Source: an uncultured Alistipes sp.
Lineage (GTDB): Bacteria; Bacteroidota; Bacteroidia; Bacteroidales; Rikenellaceae
Reading direction: 5' to 3'
Assembly (NCBI GenBank): GCA_900546065.1
Contig: URBK01000002.1
Span: 102,952 to 166,951 of the forward strand
DNA: 64,000 nucleotides
Positions 51,903-61,178 of the stretch are shown piece after piece. Each line of letters opens with the position of its first letter. The stretch's first letter is position 1. The notes beneath the pieces are model-generated. The model had not been told where the DNA came from, made no database searches, and worked only from the letters and a program-made list of their open reading frames with translations. A program made the position numbers and the translations under genes.

Positions 51903-54900
51903 TCATAATTGTTTGACCGGCGTCTCACGCCTCAGTATCACGGGGCCCAGCAGTCCGCTCTCGCGCAATGGGGCGTTACGGTCGGGCCAGCGCAGCACCC
52001 ACGTCTTGCGCCCGGCCTCGGGACGGGCTGCATCATAGACAAGGCGGTTGAACCACGACCCCGTCACATCCACCGTCAGCGTATTGCGGCCGTCGACGAC
52101 GAAATCGGTTATATCGGCCTCGTAGGGATATGTCCAGAGCGTCCCCACACGATGGCCGTTGATACGTACCTCGGCAATACGCTCCACCTTGCCGAGTGAG
52201 AGTACCAGCCTCTGCCCGTCACCGCATCGCTCCGCCTCGAAGGTCGTCTCATAACGCGCCGTACCCGAAAAGGCGCGTCCCTCCTCCGACATGGGCATGT
52301 CGCGCCATGCGACAAGCCGCCCGAGCGACAGCGAATCGGGCGCGCCCCACCCTTCGGGGAAACGTATCGTCCAGCCGTCGGTCGGAAGGTCACTCACTTC
52401 GGCACGCATTTCGGGCGCGGGACGGCTCTCGCCTTCAGTAAACACCACAAAGCAGCACCCCGCCTGCGGCAGCGACAGCCGCACCGACGTTGTACCATCG
52501 GCAACGGCACCTGCCATATCATTCACCGTGCCGCTTACGGGATCCCACACCTGCACGCGGCCGCGGCCGCAGCGGAAACGCACCTCACCGTCAAAGCCGC
52601 CTCCGACAGGTGCTGCCACGAAGTATATGTCGGCCCCTTCGGCCTTGCGGTGGAGCCACATCACATTGCCGTCGGCAGATTGCGTCTCGACATCGGGATG
52701 CAGCCCGGCTACGGCGAGAGCCTCGCCGAGCGGCATCCCCGAAATGACACGCCCACGTCCTACACGGCGCACGTCCTTCCCAGCCTTGCGGCCCCACAGA
52801 CGCGCCGCCACACGCTCCACACGCTTGTCGGCACTGCGGCCTCCGCGCAGCGTCGCGGCTTGGCGCGGAGCCTCGCCCACAACCGTGGCACCGGCACGAA
52901 CCAGAGCCTCGATACGCTCGGCCGTCTCGGGAAGCATGCGCGTCGTCTCGGGCAGCCACAGCACCGCATACTCCACCCCTTCGGGGGTAACAAGGCGTCC
53001 GTCGCGTACTTCGAGGCGGTTGATCAGCACATCCGGATTACAATAGTCATATCGAAAACCCTCGGGGAAAGGGGCGTGCTGCGGCGGCTTGTGATCCACC
53101 TCGTCACCCAGATACCACAACACGTCATTTGCCGGGCAGCCGCGCTCGAGCATGTAGCTGCAGCGGGCAAGGTAGGTCGTAAACTCGGGCATGTGGCGCC
53201 ACCACGTCTGCCCGCGCAGGAACGGCGTGCCGATACCGGCGCCGGCGAAAGAGGTGCCGGGCGGCAGGAACCCTACCTGCGGGTTGTGGGTATAGGTATG
53301 GAAAACCAGATGGGTCACACCCTCGGCCATATTGACGTTGGCCACCTGCTTCAGGTCACGCCAATCCTCGTCCCACGTGTGCGAGAACGAGGTGAAGGCT
53401 TCGGCCGCAAGGCGCGGCTTGCCGTACAGATGTGCGGCCGAGGCCGCGGGCTTCACAGGCTTGAAGTCGAGCGAACCGACATATCCCTCCGAGAGCGGCT
53501 GCCAGAATTCGCACATCGGCACATCGGCATAACGGTAGTATGCCATTATGTCGGCCGGGAAGACATCCCCCGCCGCCGTCTCATAGGCTATCGACATACC
53601 TCTCGAGGCGGCATGACGCGCCATGTTGCCGAAGAAGTTCTCGGCCACCATATCGCCAACCGTACGGCGCCAGTCGTTCAGGAAACGTGTCGTAGATTCG
53701 GTATCGTCGACGACATATCCCATCAGGGCGGGCATCCACCGCCGCAACGGATAGCCTGCACGGCGGCCGAACTCGGCCTCCATCCCCGGTGTCCATGTCT
53801 GCGTCTTGCACTCCCAGCTGTCGAACAATACGCCGTCGAGCATACCCTCGATCGGGCCGCCGTCGGCCGTGAGGCGCCCGAGATAGCCCTCGAACTGAGC
53901 GTCCGATCCCGCCGTCGAGAGCTTGTCGCACTCCCAACCCGTACCCTCGGCCGGAGCCGGACCGTTCTTCATGCCCGTATTTACGTCACCTATGCGCAAT
54001 ATCGTCCAGCTACCGGCAGGCACCTGCCACGCCAGTGAACCGTCCGTCGACATAAGGTCCGTCAAATCTACAATATCATCGGGATTGACATAGAAACGGT
54101 CGTCATAGGATACCTCCTGTCCGCGGCGTTCGATGCTGCGCAGCGTCCATCCAGCCTCCGACTCCCAGCTGTTCTTGCGCACGCCGGAATAGAACCGCAG
54201 ATACGGCAATACAATGTCGTGCCCGTTCACCAAACTTACGCGATAACGTACGGCCCCCTCGACCTCACGGCACGAGAGCGTAAGCGGACGGTCATCCTGC
54301 CAGTTCGACTGCGGGAGTTCGGTATCGAGCACCTCGACGCCATTGCCCGAGGCGTCGAACGCCTCGACACGCACCCGTACCGACGGCTCATAACACCACG
54401 CATGGTTCAACGCCTGCACACACGGGAACTCCAGCGTGCGCACACACACTCCCCCGTCAAACCATACATCGACCGTATATGGCTCCGCCGGTGTTGTCGG
54501 TGCCAGACGCAGAGCCTCACCGCCCCCGCCGCCGAGCAGACGCATCCAGTCGGCCCCGACACTTCCTTCGGCCTTCAGCGGCACAAGCGGCCTGCCTGTA
54601 TCCTCGGCCGGAGTTGGGAATGCGAGTACCGCCACATCACGGTAATCGCGCCACTCATCGGCACATCCGTCCGGCAGGGGCAATACGATGCCGTTGTCGC
54701 CGCACCCCACGTCGGTACGGCTCCATGCAAGATGTCGCATCGCATTTTCGGGTTTGATCCACGGGCCGCCCGCCATGGCCCAACCCGGACACCCCTGCAT
54801 GGTGAAACGCAATCCCAGACGCCGGCACTCGGCCGCCGTATGGCGTACGGCGTCGTCCCACCGCTCGCTCAGACACGTTATGCGCGAATCGTTGCCGGGC

Positions 54901-55208
54901 CACATGCCGTCATAGCCCGCCTGCCCGTGAAACAGCTGCACGCCCGAGAAACCGGCCGCCGCGATAGCCTCCAGATCGGCCGTAATACCCTCCGTCGAGA
55001 CGTTGCCTCCGACATAGTGGAACCACGTCTGCGGGCGGAATACCTTCGGAGGATCGGCAAAGGCCGCTACGTCATCTGCTCCGAATTTCCCGTAGAGAAC
55101 CGTCTCCGACGGCACGGCCTCGGGTGCTGATGTCGTTTGCGCGGCTGCCGTAGCAAAGTCTATCATGACGGCCGCCGCAAGTACTGGCAAAAACAGGGCT
55201 CGTTTCAT
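51903..55208 (-). CDS. GH106-like alpha-L-rhamnosidase
   Basis: The 1101-residue secreted protein has a signal peptide (about 1-24). An N-terminal TIM-barrel-like region carries the GH106 pattern: PQTWFHYVGGNVSTEGITAD, then LEAIAAAGFSGVQLFHGQAG and LRFTMQGCPGWAMAGGPWI. Middle segments follow (DGVLFDSWECKTQTWTPGME), as does a C-terminal beta-sandwich (AEVRINGHRVGTLWTYPYEA, DVTGSWFNRLVYD). GH106 enzymes release L-rhamnose from pectic or gellan-type glycans. The frame opens at a GTG; the ATG at 55206-55208 starts the signal peptide. It follows the antiporter gene after 42 nt. Confidence 0.85.
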   Translation of the reverse strand: MKRALFLPVLAAAVMIDFATAAAQTTSAPEAVPSETVLYGKFGADDVAAFADPPKVFRPQTWFHYVGGNVSTEGITADLEAIAAAGFSGVQLFHGQAGYDGMWPGNDSRITCLSERWDDAVRHTAAECRRLGLRFTMQGCPGWAMAGGPWIKPENAMRHLAWSRTDVGCGDNGIVLPLPDGCADEWRDYRDVAVLAFPTPAEDTGRPLVPLKAEGSVGADWMRLLGGGGGEALRLAPTTPAEPYTVDVWFDGGVCVRTLEFPCVQALNHAWCYEPSVRVRVEAFDASGNGVEVLDTELPQSNWQDDRPLTLSCREVEGAVRYRVSLVNGHDIVLPYLRFYSGVRKNSWESEAGWTLRSIERRGQEVSYDDRFYVNPDDIVDLTDLMSTDGSLAWQVPAGSWTILRIGDVNTGMKNGPAPAEGTGWECDKLSTAGSDAQFEGYLGRLTADGGPIEGMLDGVLFDSWECKTQTWTPGMEAEFGRRAGYPLRRWMPALMGYVVDDTESTTRFLNDWRRTVGDMVAENFFGNMARHAASRGMSIAYETAAGDVFPADIMAYYRYADVPMCEFWQPLSEGYVGSLDFKPVKPAASAAHLYGKPRLAAEAFTSFSHTWDEDWRDLKQVANVNMAEGVTHLVFHTYTHNPQVGFLPPGTSFAGAGIGTPFLRGQTWWRHMPEFTTYLARCSYMLERGCPANDVLWYLGDEVDHKPPQHAPFPEGFRYDYCNPDVLINRLEVRDGRLVTPEGVEYAVLWLPETTRMLPETAERIEALVRAGATVVGEAPRQAATLRGGRSADKRVERVAARLWGRKAGKDVRRVGRGRVISGMPLGEALAVAGLHPDVETQSADGNVMWLHRKAEGADIYFVAAPVGGGFDGEVRFRCGRGRVQVWDPVSGTVNDMAGAVADGTTSVRLSLPQAGCCFVVFTEGESRPAPEMRAEVSDLPTDGWTIRFPEGWGAPDSLSLGRLVAWRDMPMSEEGRAFSGTARYETTFEAERCGDGQRLVLSLGKVERIAEVRINGHRVGTLWTYPYEADITDFVVDGRNTLTVDVTGSWFNRLVYDAARPEAGRKTWVLRWPDRNAPLRESGLLGPVILRRETPVKQL

Positions 55209-55250
55209 ATCATGCACAAATATTTTACAGTTACTTACCGTATATCGCCG

Positions 55251-56207
55251 CTACAGGGCCGCTATCAGAAGTCCAGTATAGGCTACATAAGCTAAGACCA
55301 TGACCACACCCTCCGGGCGGGTTATCGTACGCTCCTTGTAGTATTTTCCCGCCACGAACATCAGCACCGACGCCCCGAGCAGCCACAGCAGGTCGAAGTT
55401 CGTGATGCCGCCCATGGGCAGGGGCGAGATCGTCGCGCTCGCGCCCAACACAAAGAAGACGTTGAATATATTCGAGCCGATGACGTTGCCGATGGCGATC
55501 TCGGGATTCTTCTTCAGCGCCGCCACCACCGACGTCGCCAGCTCGGGCAGCGAGGTACCCATGGCAACCAGCGTAAGGCCTATGACCGACTCGCTCACAC
55601 CGAGCGAGCGGGCTATCTCGCTGGCACCGTTGACGAAGAGCGTGCCGCCGCCTATAAGCGCCGCCAGACCGCCCACAATGTATATCAGGCACCGCCACAG
55701 GGGCAGCGACTTGATCTCGGGCTGACCCGCACTATCGCCGTCACGCGCGATGGCGAAGGTGTAGCCCATGAATATCGAGAAGAAACACAGCATCAGCAAG
55801 CCGTCGGCGCGGTCGATGACGTTGGCCGTTCCCGTCCCCAGCAGCACGTCGTTGGCACATATAAGCACCACCACCGACGAGAGCACCGCCAGCGGTATCT
55901 CCTTCGTAAGGGTCGCGCGCCGCACGGCTATCGGCGCGACGATGGCCGTGATGCCCACGATCATGAGGATGTTGAAGATGTTGCTTCCGACAACGTTGCC
56001 TATCGACAACTCGGCATTGCCCTCGAGAGCCGAGAGCACACTCACCGACAACTCGGGCGTCGAGGTGCCGAAGGCCACCACCGTCAGTCCGATGACCATC
56101 GACGAGATACGGAAGCGTTTGGCCAGCGACGAGGCGCCGTCCGTAAGGAAATCCGCGCCGAAGAGGATCAGGGCCAGTCCGGCAACAAGTAAAAGCACGT
56201 TTATCAT
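55251..56207 (-). CDS. Calcium/sodium antiporter (CaCA family)
   Basis: The 318-residue protein has about ten membrane helices in two inverted repeats. Each repeat carries the ion-binding alpha motif: GTSTPELSVSVLSAL with GSNIFNILMIVG in the first half, GTSLPELATSVVAAL with GSNIFNVFFVLG in the second. This matches YrbG-type Na+/Ca2+ exchangers. It is upstream of the GH106 gene on the same strand, probably a chance pairing. Confidence 0.93.
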   Translation of the reverse strand: MINVLLLVAGLALILFGADFLTDGASSLAKRFRISSMVIGLTVVAFGTSTPELSVSVLSALEGNAELSIGNVVGSNIFNILMIVGITAIVAPIAVRRATLTKEIPLAVLSSVVVLICANDVLLGTGTANVIDRADGLLMLCFFSIFMGYTFAIARDGDSAGQPEIKSLPLWRCLIYIVGGLAALIGGGTLFVNGASEIARSLGVSESVIGLTLVAMGTSLPELATSVVAALKKNPEIAIGNVIGSNIFNVFFVLGASATISPLPMGGITNFDLLWLLGASVLMFVAGKYYKERTITRPEGVVMVLAYVAYTGLLIAAL

Positions 56208-56565
56208 AATCTTTTAAGTTTTTTTCCTCCCTTTCCACTTCCCGCAATACGTCCGCATGAGAATAACCTCCTGTGGCAAAATGCGGTTACGCACAGCGTA
56301 CATACGGATTCGAGATTGTAAATATACGAAAAATATCCCTTCCGCACAGCCGCTCCGCGCGGCATGTCGCATGCCACACGGAGTGCGGCGCACCGCCACG
56401 CTTCGAGGAGTCGTCGCGCAAGAGAAGCCCGCACGCCGTTTTAGGCGGAAAATCAGTTATTTTTCCGGTGCGATGGCAATCTTTGCAAAAAATTTTCTTA
56501 CCTTTGCCCGACAAACCCGCCGTGTAGGGTTGCGTTTAATATTAATCAACTAAATTTTATAGCAA
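56208..56565 (+). promoter_or_regulatory. Gap with rpsP promoter
   Basis: Near the right end, TTTG (56482-56485) and TACCTTTG (56509-56516) match the -33 and -7 elements with a 23-nt spacer, 49 nt upstream of the rpsP ATG. The rest of this 358-nt gap shows no gene I can support. It is presumably also the upstream region of the antiporter gene. Confidence 0.6.
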
Positions 56566-57105
56566 ATGGCTGTTAAAATTCGTCTGGCACGCCATGGTAA
56601 GAAGGGTGCTCCTTTCTATCATATCGTTGCCGCAGATAGCAGAGCGCCACGTGATGGTAAATTCATCGAGAAATTGGGAACATACAATCCCAATACGAAT
56701 CCTGCTACGATTGATCTGAAGTTCGACCGGGCTTTGGATTGGTTGCAAAAAGGCGCACAACCTACCGACACCTGCCGTGCCATCCTCTCGTACAAGGGTG
56801 TTCTCTACAAGAAACACCTTCTGGGGGGCGTAGCCAAGGGCGCGTTCTCTGAGAGCGACGCCGAGGCCAAGTTCAACAAGTGGATGACCGAGAAAGAGAG
56901 CAAGATCGCAGCCAAGGTCAGCCGTCTGGCTACGGAGGCCAAGAATGCCGAGAAGGCTGCCATGGCCGCCGAGACCAAGGTCAAGGAGGATCGTGCCGCT
57001 GCCATAGCCGAGAAGAAGGCTGCAGCAGAGGCAGCCGCCGCCGAAGCCGCAGCGCAGGCTGCAGCCGAAGAGGGCGCCGAGGCCGCCGAGACTCCTGCCG
57101 AGTAA
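56566..57105 (+). CDS. rpsP: 30S ribosomal protein bS16 with Ala/Glu-rich tail
   Basis: bS16 stabilises the 5' domain of 16S rRNA. The core (about 1-80) has [40 protein letters not shown] and [15 protein letters not shown]. The protein runs to 179 residues, about twice the E. coli length. The extra part is a Lys/Glu/Ala-rich helix (about 100-179) ending AAETPAE. Long tails of this kind occur in Bacteroidetes S16; their role is unknown. An intrinsic terminator separates it from rimM. Confidence 0.96.
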   Translation: MAVKIRLARHGKKGAPFYHIVAADSRAPRDGKFIEKLGTYNPNTNPATIDLKFDRALDWLQKGAQPTDTCRAILSYKGVLYKKHLLGGVAKGAFSESDAEAKFNKWMTEKESKIAAKVSRLATEAKNAEKAAMAAETKVKEDRAAAIAEKKAAAEAAAAEAAAQAAAEEGAEAAETPAE

Positions 57106-57127
57106 CGCAGGGGCGATATGCCGAAAG

Positions 57128-57162
57128 ATACCCCTTGCGGCCGCGCCGCAGGGGTATTTTTT
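57128..57162 (+). terminator. Intrinsic terminator between rpsP and rimM
   Basis: A GC-rich stem (ATACCCCTTGCGGC/GCCGCAGGGGTAT, with one bulged T) and a 3-nt loop are followed by a T run (57157-57162). It lies 22 nt after the rpsP stop and 32 nt before rimM, so it may attenuate rimM. Confidence 0.85.
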
Positions 57163-57193
57163 ATATATGTTGAAATAACCCCAACCACCCACC

Positions 57194-57739
57194 ATGAAAA
57201 AGAATAACGACCGCGACATGACACCGCATGCGGGATGCACGTTCGAGAGCGTGGCCCGCGTCACCAAACTCTTCGGCGGCAGCGACGGCGGAGGCGTCGT
57301 GCTCTCCCTCTACGACTCCTTTCCCGAGGATTTCGACCCCGCAGAGGATCCCCTCTTCGTCCAGATCGACTCGCTCGACGTACCTCTGTGGTGCGCCACA
57401 TTCGATCGGCGCGGCGCCGCGGGTGCCGTCGTCAGCTTCGACGATCTGGATACGCCGCACCGCGCCGAGGAACTTGTAGGCCGCGAGCTGCGCATACCCG
57501 TCGACGAGGAGCAGGACGACGAATTCTACATGGAGGATCTCATAGGTTTCACCGTCGAGGCCGATGGACATAACGGTATCATGACCGACTATTACGACAG
57601 CGACGCCAATCCCCTCTTCGGCATAGACTTCGGCGAGGGCGAGCGCCTTATCCCCGCCGTCGAGGATTTCATCGCCTCGATCGACTTCGAGCGGCGGCAC
57701 ATCAGGATGGTGCTGCCCGAGGGGTTGCTCGACCTGTAA
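57194..57739 (+). CDS. rimM: 16S rRNA processing protein RimM
   Basis: The 181-residue product is a divergent RimM, which assists 30S head assembly with S19. The N-terminal barrel (about 15-100) and the PRC-type C-terminal barrel (about 105-175) are recognisable. The best signatures are at the end: YMEDLIGFTVEADG, GERLIPAVEDFIASID and the terminal MVLPEGLLDL. Its place after rpsP supports the call, since rpsP-rimM is the usual order. It is highly acidic, which hides similarity in the N-terminal half. Confidence 0.9.
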   Translation: MKKNNDRDMTPHAGCTFESVARVTKLFGGSDGGGVVLSLYDSFPEDFDPAEDPLFVQIDSLDVPLWCATFDRRGAAGAVVSFDDLDTPHRAEELVGRELRIPVDEEQDDEFYMEDLIGFTVEADGHNGIMTDYYDSDANPLFGIDFGEGERLIPAVEDFIASIDFERRHIRMVLPEGLLDL

Positions 57740-57759
57740 CGCTACGCACATACACAATA

Positions 57760-57789
57760 GCGGCGTCCTTCTTTTTCGGAGGACGCCGC
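57760..57789. terminator. Hairpin between convergent rimM and the GH29 gene
   Basis: A perfect 10-bp stem (GCGGCGTCCT/AGGACGCCGC) with a T-rich 10-nt loop lies between the convergent genes. No T run follows, so its efficiency is doubtful. Confidence 0.5.
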
Positions 57790-57811
57790 CATGTTTCTAC
57801 AATCGCCGCAA

Positions 57812-59248
57812 TCAATATACGGCTATGCGCTCTATGGTGAGCGGGCCGCGCGAGTCGGTGAAGCGCACGCGCACCGCCGTCGTCTCGACACCGCCGAGGG
57901 GCATGATACGCTTGTAGCCCACCGTAGTGCCTTCGGCCGCCTTGCGCCATGAGCCGTTCTCCATAACGTCGACCTCGAACGCACGCACACGCTGTCCGAG
58001 TTCGATATGTTCCTGTATCGATACGTAGTTTATCTTCTGCGGATTCTGCCACGAGAGCGTAACATCTCCCGTAGTTACATCATCAGCCGTAGCCCAATAA
58101 CAGCCGCCCTCACCGATAACACACTCGGCGCCGTATCCGCGGCCGCGTGACGACGACGCCTCGGCCTTGGCCCCGGCGGCAAGGTCATTCGCAAAAGTCT
58201 CGTCGACCATCTTGCGCCAAGCCATAAGCGACGCCACATCCTCCTCGGGTATACGGCCGCGAGTGTCGGGCGCAAGGTTCAGCAGCAGCGTGCCGCCGCG
58301 GCCCACCGACGTGAGGTATATGTCGAAGAGCTGTTCGGGAGTCTTGGGTTTCTGGTCGGCGTGGTAGAACCACCCGGGACGTATCGACACGTCGGCCTCG
58401 GCAGGGGCCCAGCGGTTGCCGTCCTCCATGCCGTGTGTCAGCACCTCCACGTCGTCGTGGCCGCCCGGGTAGAGCTTCTCGGGCGTAGCCATGCACCAGT
58501 TGGTCTCGGCTATGACGCCGCGCTCGTTGCCGCACCAGCGGGCATCGGGCAGCGACGAGCTCCAGACGATAGTCTCGGGCGAGAGCTCGCGGATGATCTC
58601 CACGACCTTCGGCCAGTCGTAATAGAGGTATCCCGATTCGAGTATTCGGGTCTCGTTGGCGCCGCCGTAGTAGCCGTCGCCGCCGTTGGCCCCGTCGAAC
58701 CACATCTCGAAGACAGGCCCGTATGCCGTCAGCAGCTCGCGCAGCTGATTGCGGTAATACTCAAGATATTCGTCCGTACCGTAACCGGCATGGTTGCGGT
58801 CCCACGGCGAGAGATATATGCCGAACTTGACACCCTGACGGCGGCACGCCTCGGCAACCTCGCCCACGATGTCGCCCTTGCCATCCTTGTATGGCGAGTT
58901 CTTGATCGAGTGCTCGGTGTAGGCGCTCGGCCACAGGCAGAATCCGTCATGATGTTTGGCCGTAAGGATCAACCCCTTAAGGCCCGCGTCCTTGACGATC
59001 CGGACCAGAGCGTCGGCGTCGAAGTCCGTCGGGTTGAATACCGACTCGGGCTCGTCGCCATAGCCCCACTCGCGGTTTGTAAAGGTGTTGACGGTAAAGT
59101 GTACGAAGGCATACTGCTCCATGCGGTGCCACTCCAGCTGCCGCGGCGCAGGCACCACGCTCATCGGCGCAGGCGGCTCGGGGGCGCAACTCCCCAACAT
59201 AAGCATCGCCGCTACGGCCGCAAGGGTAATCCGTTTCATGTTCATCAT
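57812..59248 (-). CDS. GH29 alpha-L-fucosidase, lipoprotein
   Basis: The 478-residue product has a lipoprotein signal (MLGSC, Cys21). A GH29 TIM barrel (about 40-340) carries WGYGDEP, LILTAKHHDGFCLWPS, GVKFGIYLSPWDRN and the nucleophile Asp in MWFDGANGG (D185). A C-terminal F5/8-like beta-sandwich (about 355-478) follows. It removes terminal fucose, probably from host mucin or N-glycans. Its ATG overlaps the YgiQ stop by 4 nt (ATGA); a signal start at 59239 is also possible. Confidence 0.93.
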   Translation of the reverse strand: MMNMKRITLAAVAAMLMLGSCAPEPPAPMSVVPAPRQLEWHRMEQYAFVHFTVNTFTNREWGYGDEPESVFNPTDFDADALVRIVKDAGLKGLILTAKHHDGFCLWPSAYTEHSIKNSPYKDGKGDIVGEVAEACRRQGVKFGIYLSPWDRNHAGYGTDEYLEYYRNQLRELLTAYGPVFEMWFDGANGGDGYYGGANETRILESGYLYYDWPKVVEIIRELSPETIVWSSSLPDARWCGNERGVIAETNWCMATPEKLYPGGHDDVEVLTHGMEDGNRWAPAEADVSIRPGWFYHADQKPKTPEQLFDIYLTSVGRGGTLLLNLAPDTRGRIPEEDVASLMAWRKMVDETFANDLAAGAKAEASSSRGRGYGAECVIGEGGCYWATADDVTTGDVTLSWQNPQKINYVSIQEHIELGQRVRAFEVDVMENGSWRKAAEGTTVGYKRIMPLGGVETTAVRVRFTDSRGPLTIERIAVY

Positions 59249-61077
59249 CGTTCAGGTTTAGGTTTAGGTTTGAATTTATGTTTCAGGTTATCGGTTCTCC
59301 TGCCGTCACGCCGCGCCGCACGGACTGTCGTCCGCACATCTTTCGACCCGCGCTCACCCACGCCCCCTGCCATCGGCCCGCGACGGAAAAAATATGACTT
59401 CTGCCGCCGCTTCTCCTCCTGCGTGCGGGCTACATAGACCTCCTTGCCCGTATATGGGTCCTCGCCCGTGTAGAACATCACCGACGAGAGGGTCATGGGT
59501 GTCGGTGTGAGGTCCTGCACCTGCTCCAGATCGAAGTGCAGACGTCCGAGCACCTTCTCCGCCAGCGCCTGCATGTCGCACTCGCGGCATCCCGGATGCG
59601 ACGATATGAAATATGGGATGAGCTGATAGCGCAGGCCGTTCGCCTCGCACACGCGGTGGAAGTTGCGGTTGAGGCGCTCGAACAGCTCGAACGACGGCTT
59701 GCGCATAAGCCGCAGCACATGCTCCTCCGTATGTTCGGGCGCGACCTTGAGACGGCCCGAAGTGTGGTGTACCACAACCTCCTCGAAATATGGCGAGTCG
59801 TCAAACAGATCGTACCTTATACCGCTCGACACGAAGGCCTTCTTCACCCCCTTCACCTCACGTATGCGGCGGTAGAGCGCCAACAGACGCGAATGGTCGT
59901 TGTCCAGATTGGGACAACGCTTGGGATGCAGGCACGACGGACGGCTGCAACGCCGGCACAGCTCCCTGTCGCGCCCGCCCATGCCGTACATGTTGGCCGA
60001 CGGCGCCCCGATGTCTGATATATATCCGCGGAAGTCGGGCATACGCACCACCTTCTCGACCTCGGCCAAGATCGACCGCTCGCTGCGCGAGTTGACAAAC
60101 TTGCCCTGATGTGCCGATATGGTGCAGAACGAGCAACCGCCGAAGCAGCCGCGGTGTATGTTGATCGAGTGTTTGATCATCTCCCATGCGGGGATTGCGC
60201 CGCGCCCCTCGTAACGCGGGTGCGGGGCCCGCTCGTAAGGAAGGTCGAACGAATGGTCCAACTCTTCGGTCGTGAGCGTAGTGTTCGGAGGCGTGACGAC
60301 CACATACCTCCCGCCTACGGCCTCCACGAGCGTCGTATCCGTATGCATGCAGTTGCTCAGGCGCTCCTCGACGACGAAATTACGCCCGAAGGCGTGCTTG
60401 TCGCGGCAGCACTCCTCGTATGAGGCCAGATGTACCGTCGTCGCCGGGTCGAGCCGCGAAACATAATCCCCGTCTGCCATGAACGCCACCTGCCGCAGCT
60501 TGCGCAGCAGTTTGGCGTTGAATCCGTTGCGCATCGACCGAGCAACCTGCTGCACGACCCGTTCGCCCATGCCGTATATAACCAGATCGGCACCGCTGTC
60601 GACCAGAATCGACGGATAGAGCGAGTCGCTCCAGTAGTCGTAGTGTGTCAGACGCCGCAGCGAGGCCTCGATACCGCCCGCAACGACAGGTACATGCGGG
60701 AAAAGGCGCTTCAGGATGCGGCAATAGGTCGTCACGGCACGGTCGGGACGGAATCCCGCCTTGCCGCCGGCCGTATAGGCATCGTCGCTGCGCAGACGCA
60801 GATTGGCCGTATAGTGGTTCACCATCGAATCCATCGCACCGGCCGTCACCCCGAAGAACAAGCGCGGCGTACCCAGCTTGGTGAAGTCACGCAGGTCGTC
60901 CCGCCAGTTGGGCTGCGGAACGACAGCAACACGATACCCCTCGTCCTCGAGCAGACGCCCGATGACCGCCGCCCCGAAGGCCGGATGGTCTATATAGGCA
61001 TCCCCCGAGAAGAGGATCACATCCAAGTAATCCCATCCCCGCTGGCGCACCTCGCGTATCGACGTCGGCAAAAACAT
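59245..61077 (-). CDS. YgiQ family radical SAM protein
   Basis: The 610-residue product has an N-terminal domain (about 1-290) opening MFLPTSIREVRQRGWDYLDV, and FGVTAGAMDSMVNHYTANLR. The radical SAM core carries RGCFGGCSFC (Cys 311, 315, 318). A Cys-rich insertion (about 395-420, CRRCSRPSCLHPKRCPNL) and a basic C terminus (KHKFKPKPKPER) follow. The family's reaction is unknown. The frame is open further upstream, but the ATG at 61075-61077 fits the family. It overlaps the fucosidase gene by 4 nt. Confidence 0.93.
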   Translation of the reverse strand: MFLPTSIREVRQRGWDYLDVILFSGDAYIDHPAFGAAVIGRLLEDEGYRVAVVPQPNWRDDLRDFTKLGTPRLFFGVTAGAMDSMVNHYTANLRLRSDDAYTAGGKAGFRPDRAVTTYCRILKRLFPHVPVVAGGIEASLRRLTHYDYWSDSLYPSILVDSGADLVIYGMGERVVQQVARSMRNGFNAKLLRKLRQVAFMADGDYVSRLDPATTVHLASYEECCRDKHAFGRNFVVEERLSNCMHTDTTLVEAVGGRYVVVTPPNTTLTTEELDHSFDLPYERAPHPRYEGRGAIPAWEMIKHSINIHRGCFGGCSFCTISAHQGKFVNSRSERSILAEVEKVVRMPDFRGYISDIGAPSANMYGMGGRDRELCRRCSRPSCLHPKRCPNLDNDHSRLLALYRRIREVKGVKKAFVSSGIRYDLFDDSPYFEEVVVHHTSGRLKVAPEHTEEHVLRLMRKPSFELFERLNRNFHRVCEANGLRYQLIPYFISSHPGCRECDMQALAEKVLGRLHFDLEQVQDLTPTPMTLSSVMFYTGEDPYTGKEVYVARTQEEKRRQKSYFFRRGPMAGGVGERGSKDVRTTVRAARRDGRRTDNLKHKFKPKPKPER

Positions 61078-61127
61078 TTTCGGTGATTTTTCGGTCGGCC
61101 GTCCTAAAGTCCTCAGATCGCCCAACC

Positions 61128-61135
61128 CAAATATA
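61128..61135 (-). promoter_or_regulatory. -7 box of the YgiQ gene
   Basis: The minus strand reads TATATTTG, a full consensus match, 51 nt upstream of the YgiQ start. No perfect -33 TTTG is seen at the right distance. Confidence 0.5.
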
Positions 61136-61178
61136 ACATATAATATCGAGATTTACAACCTCCCGCCCCGACTGCGGC

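Noticed and set aside
52650..54038. Long plus-strand frame opposite the GH106 gene
   Set aside because: Arg/His-rich shadow with no recognisable domain; such antisense frames are common in GC-rich genes of this window.
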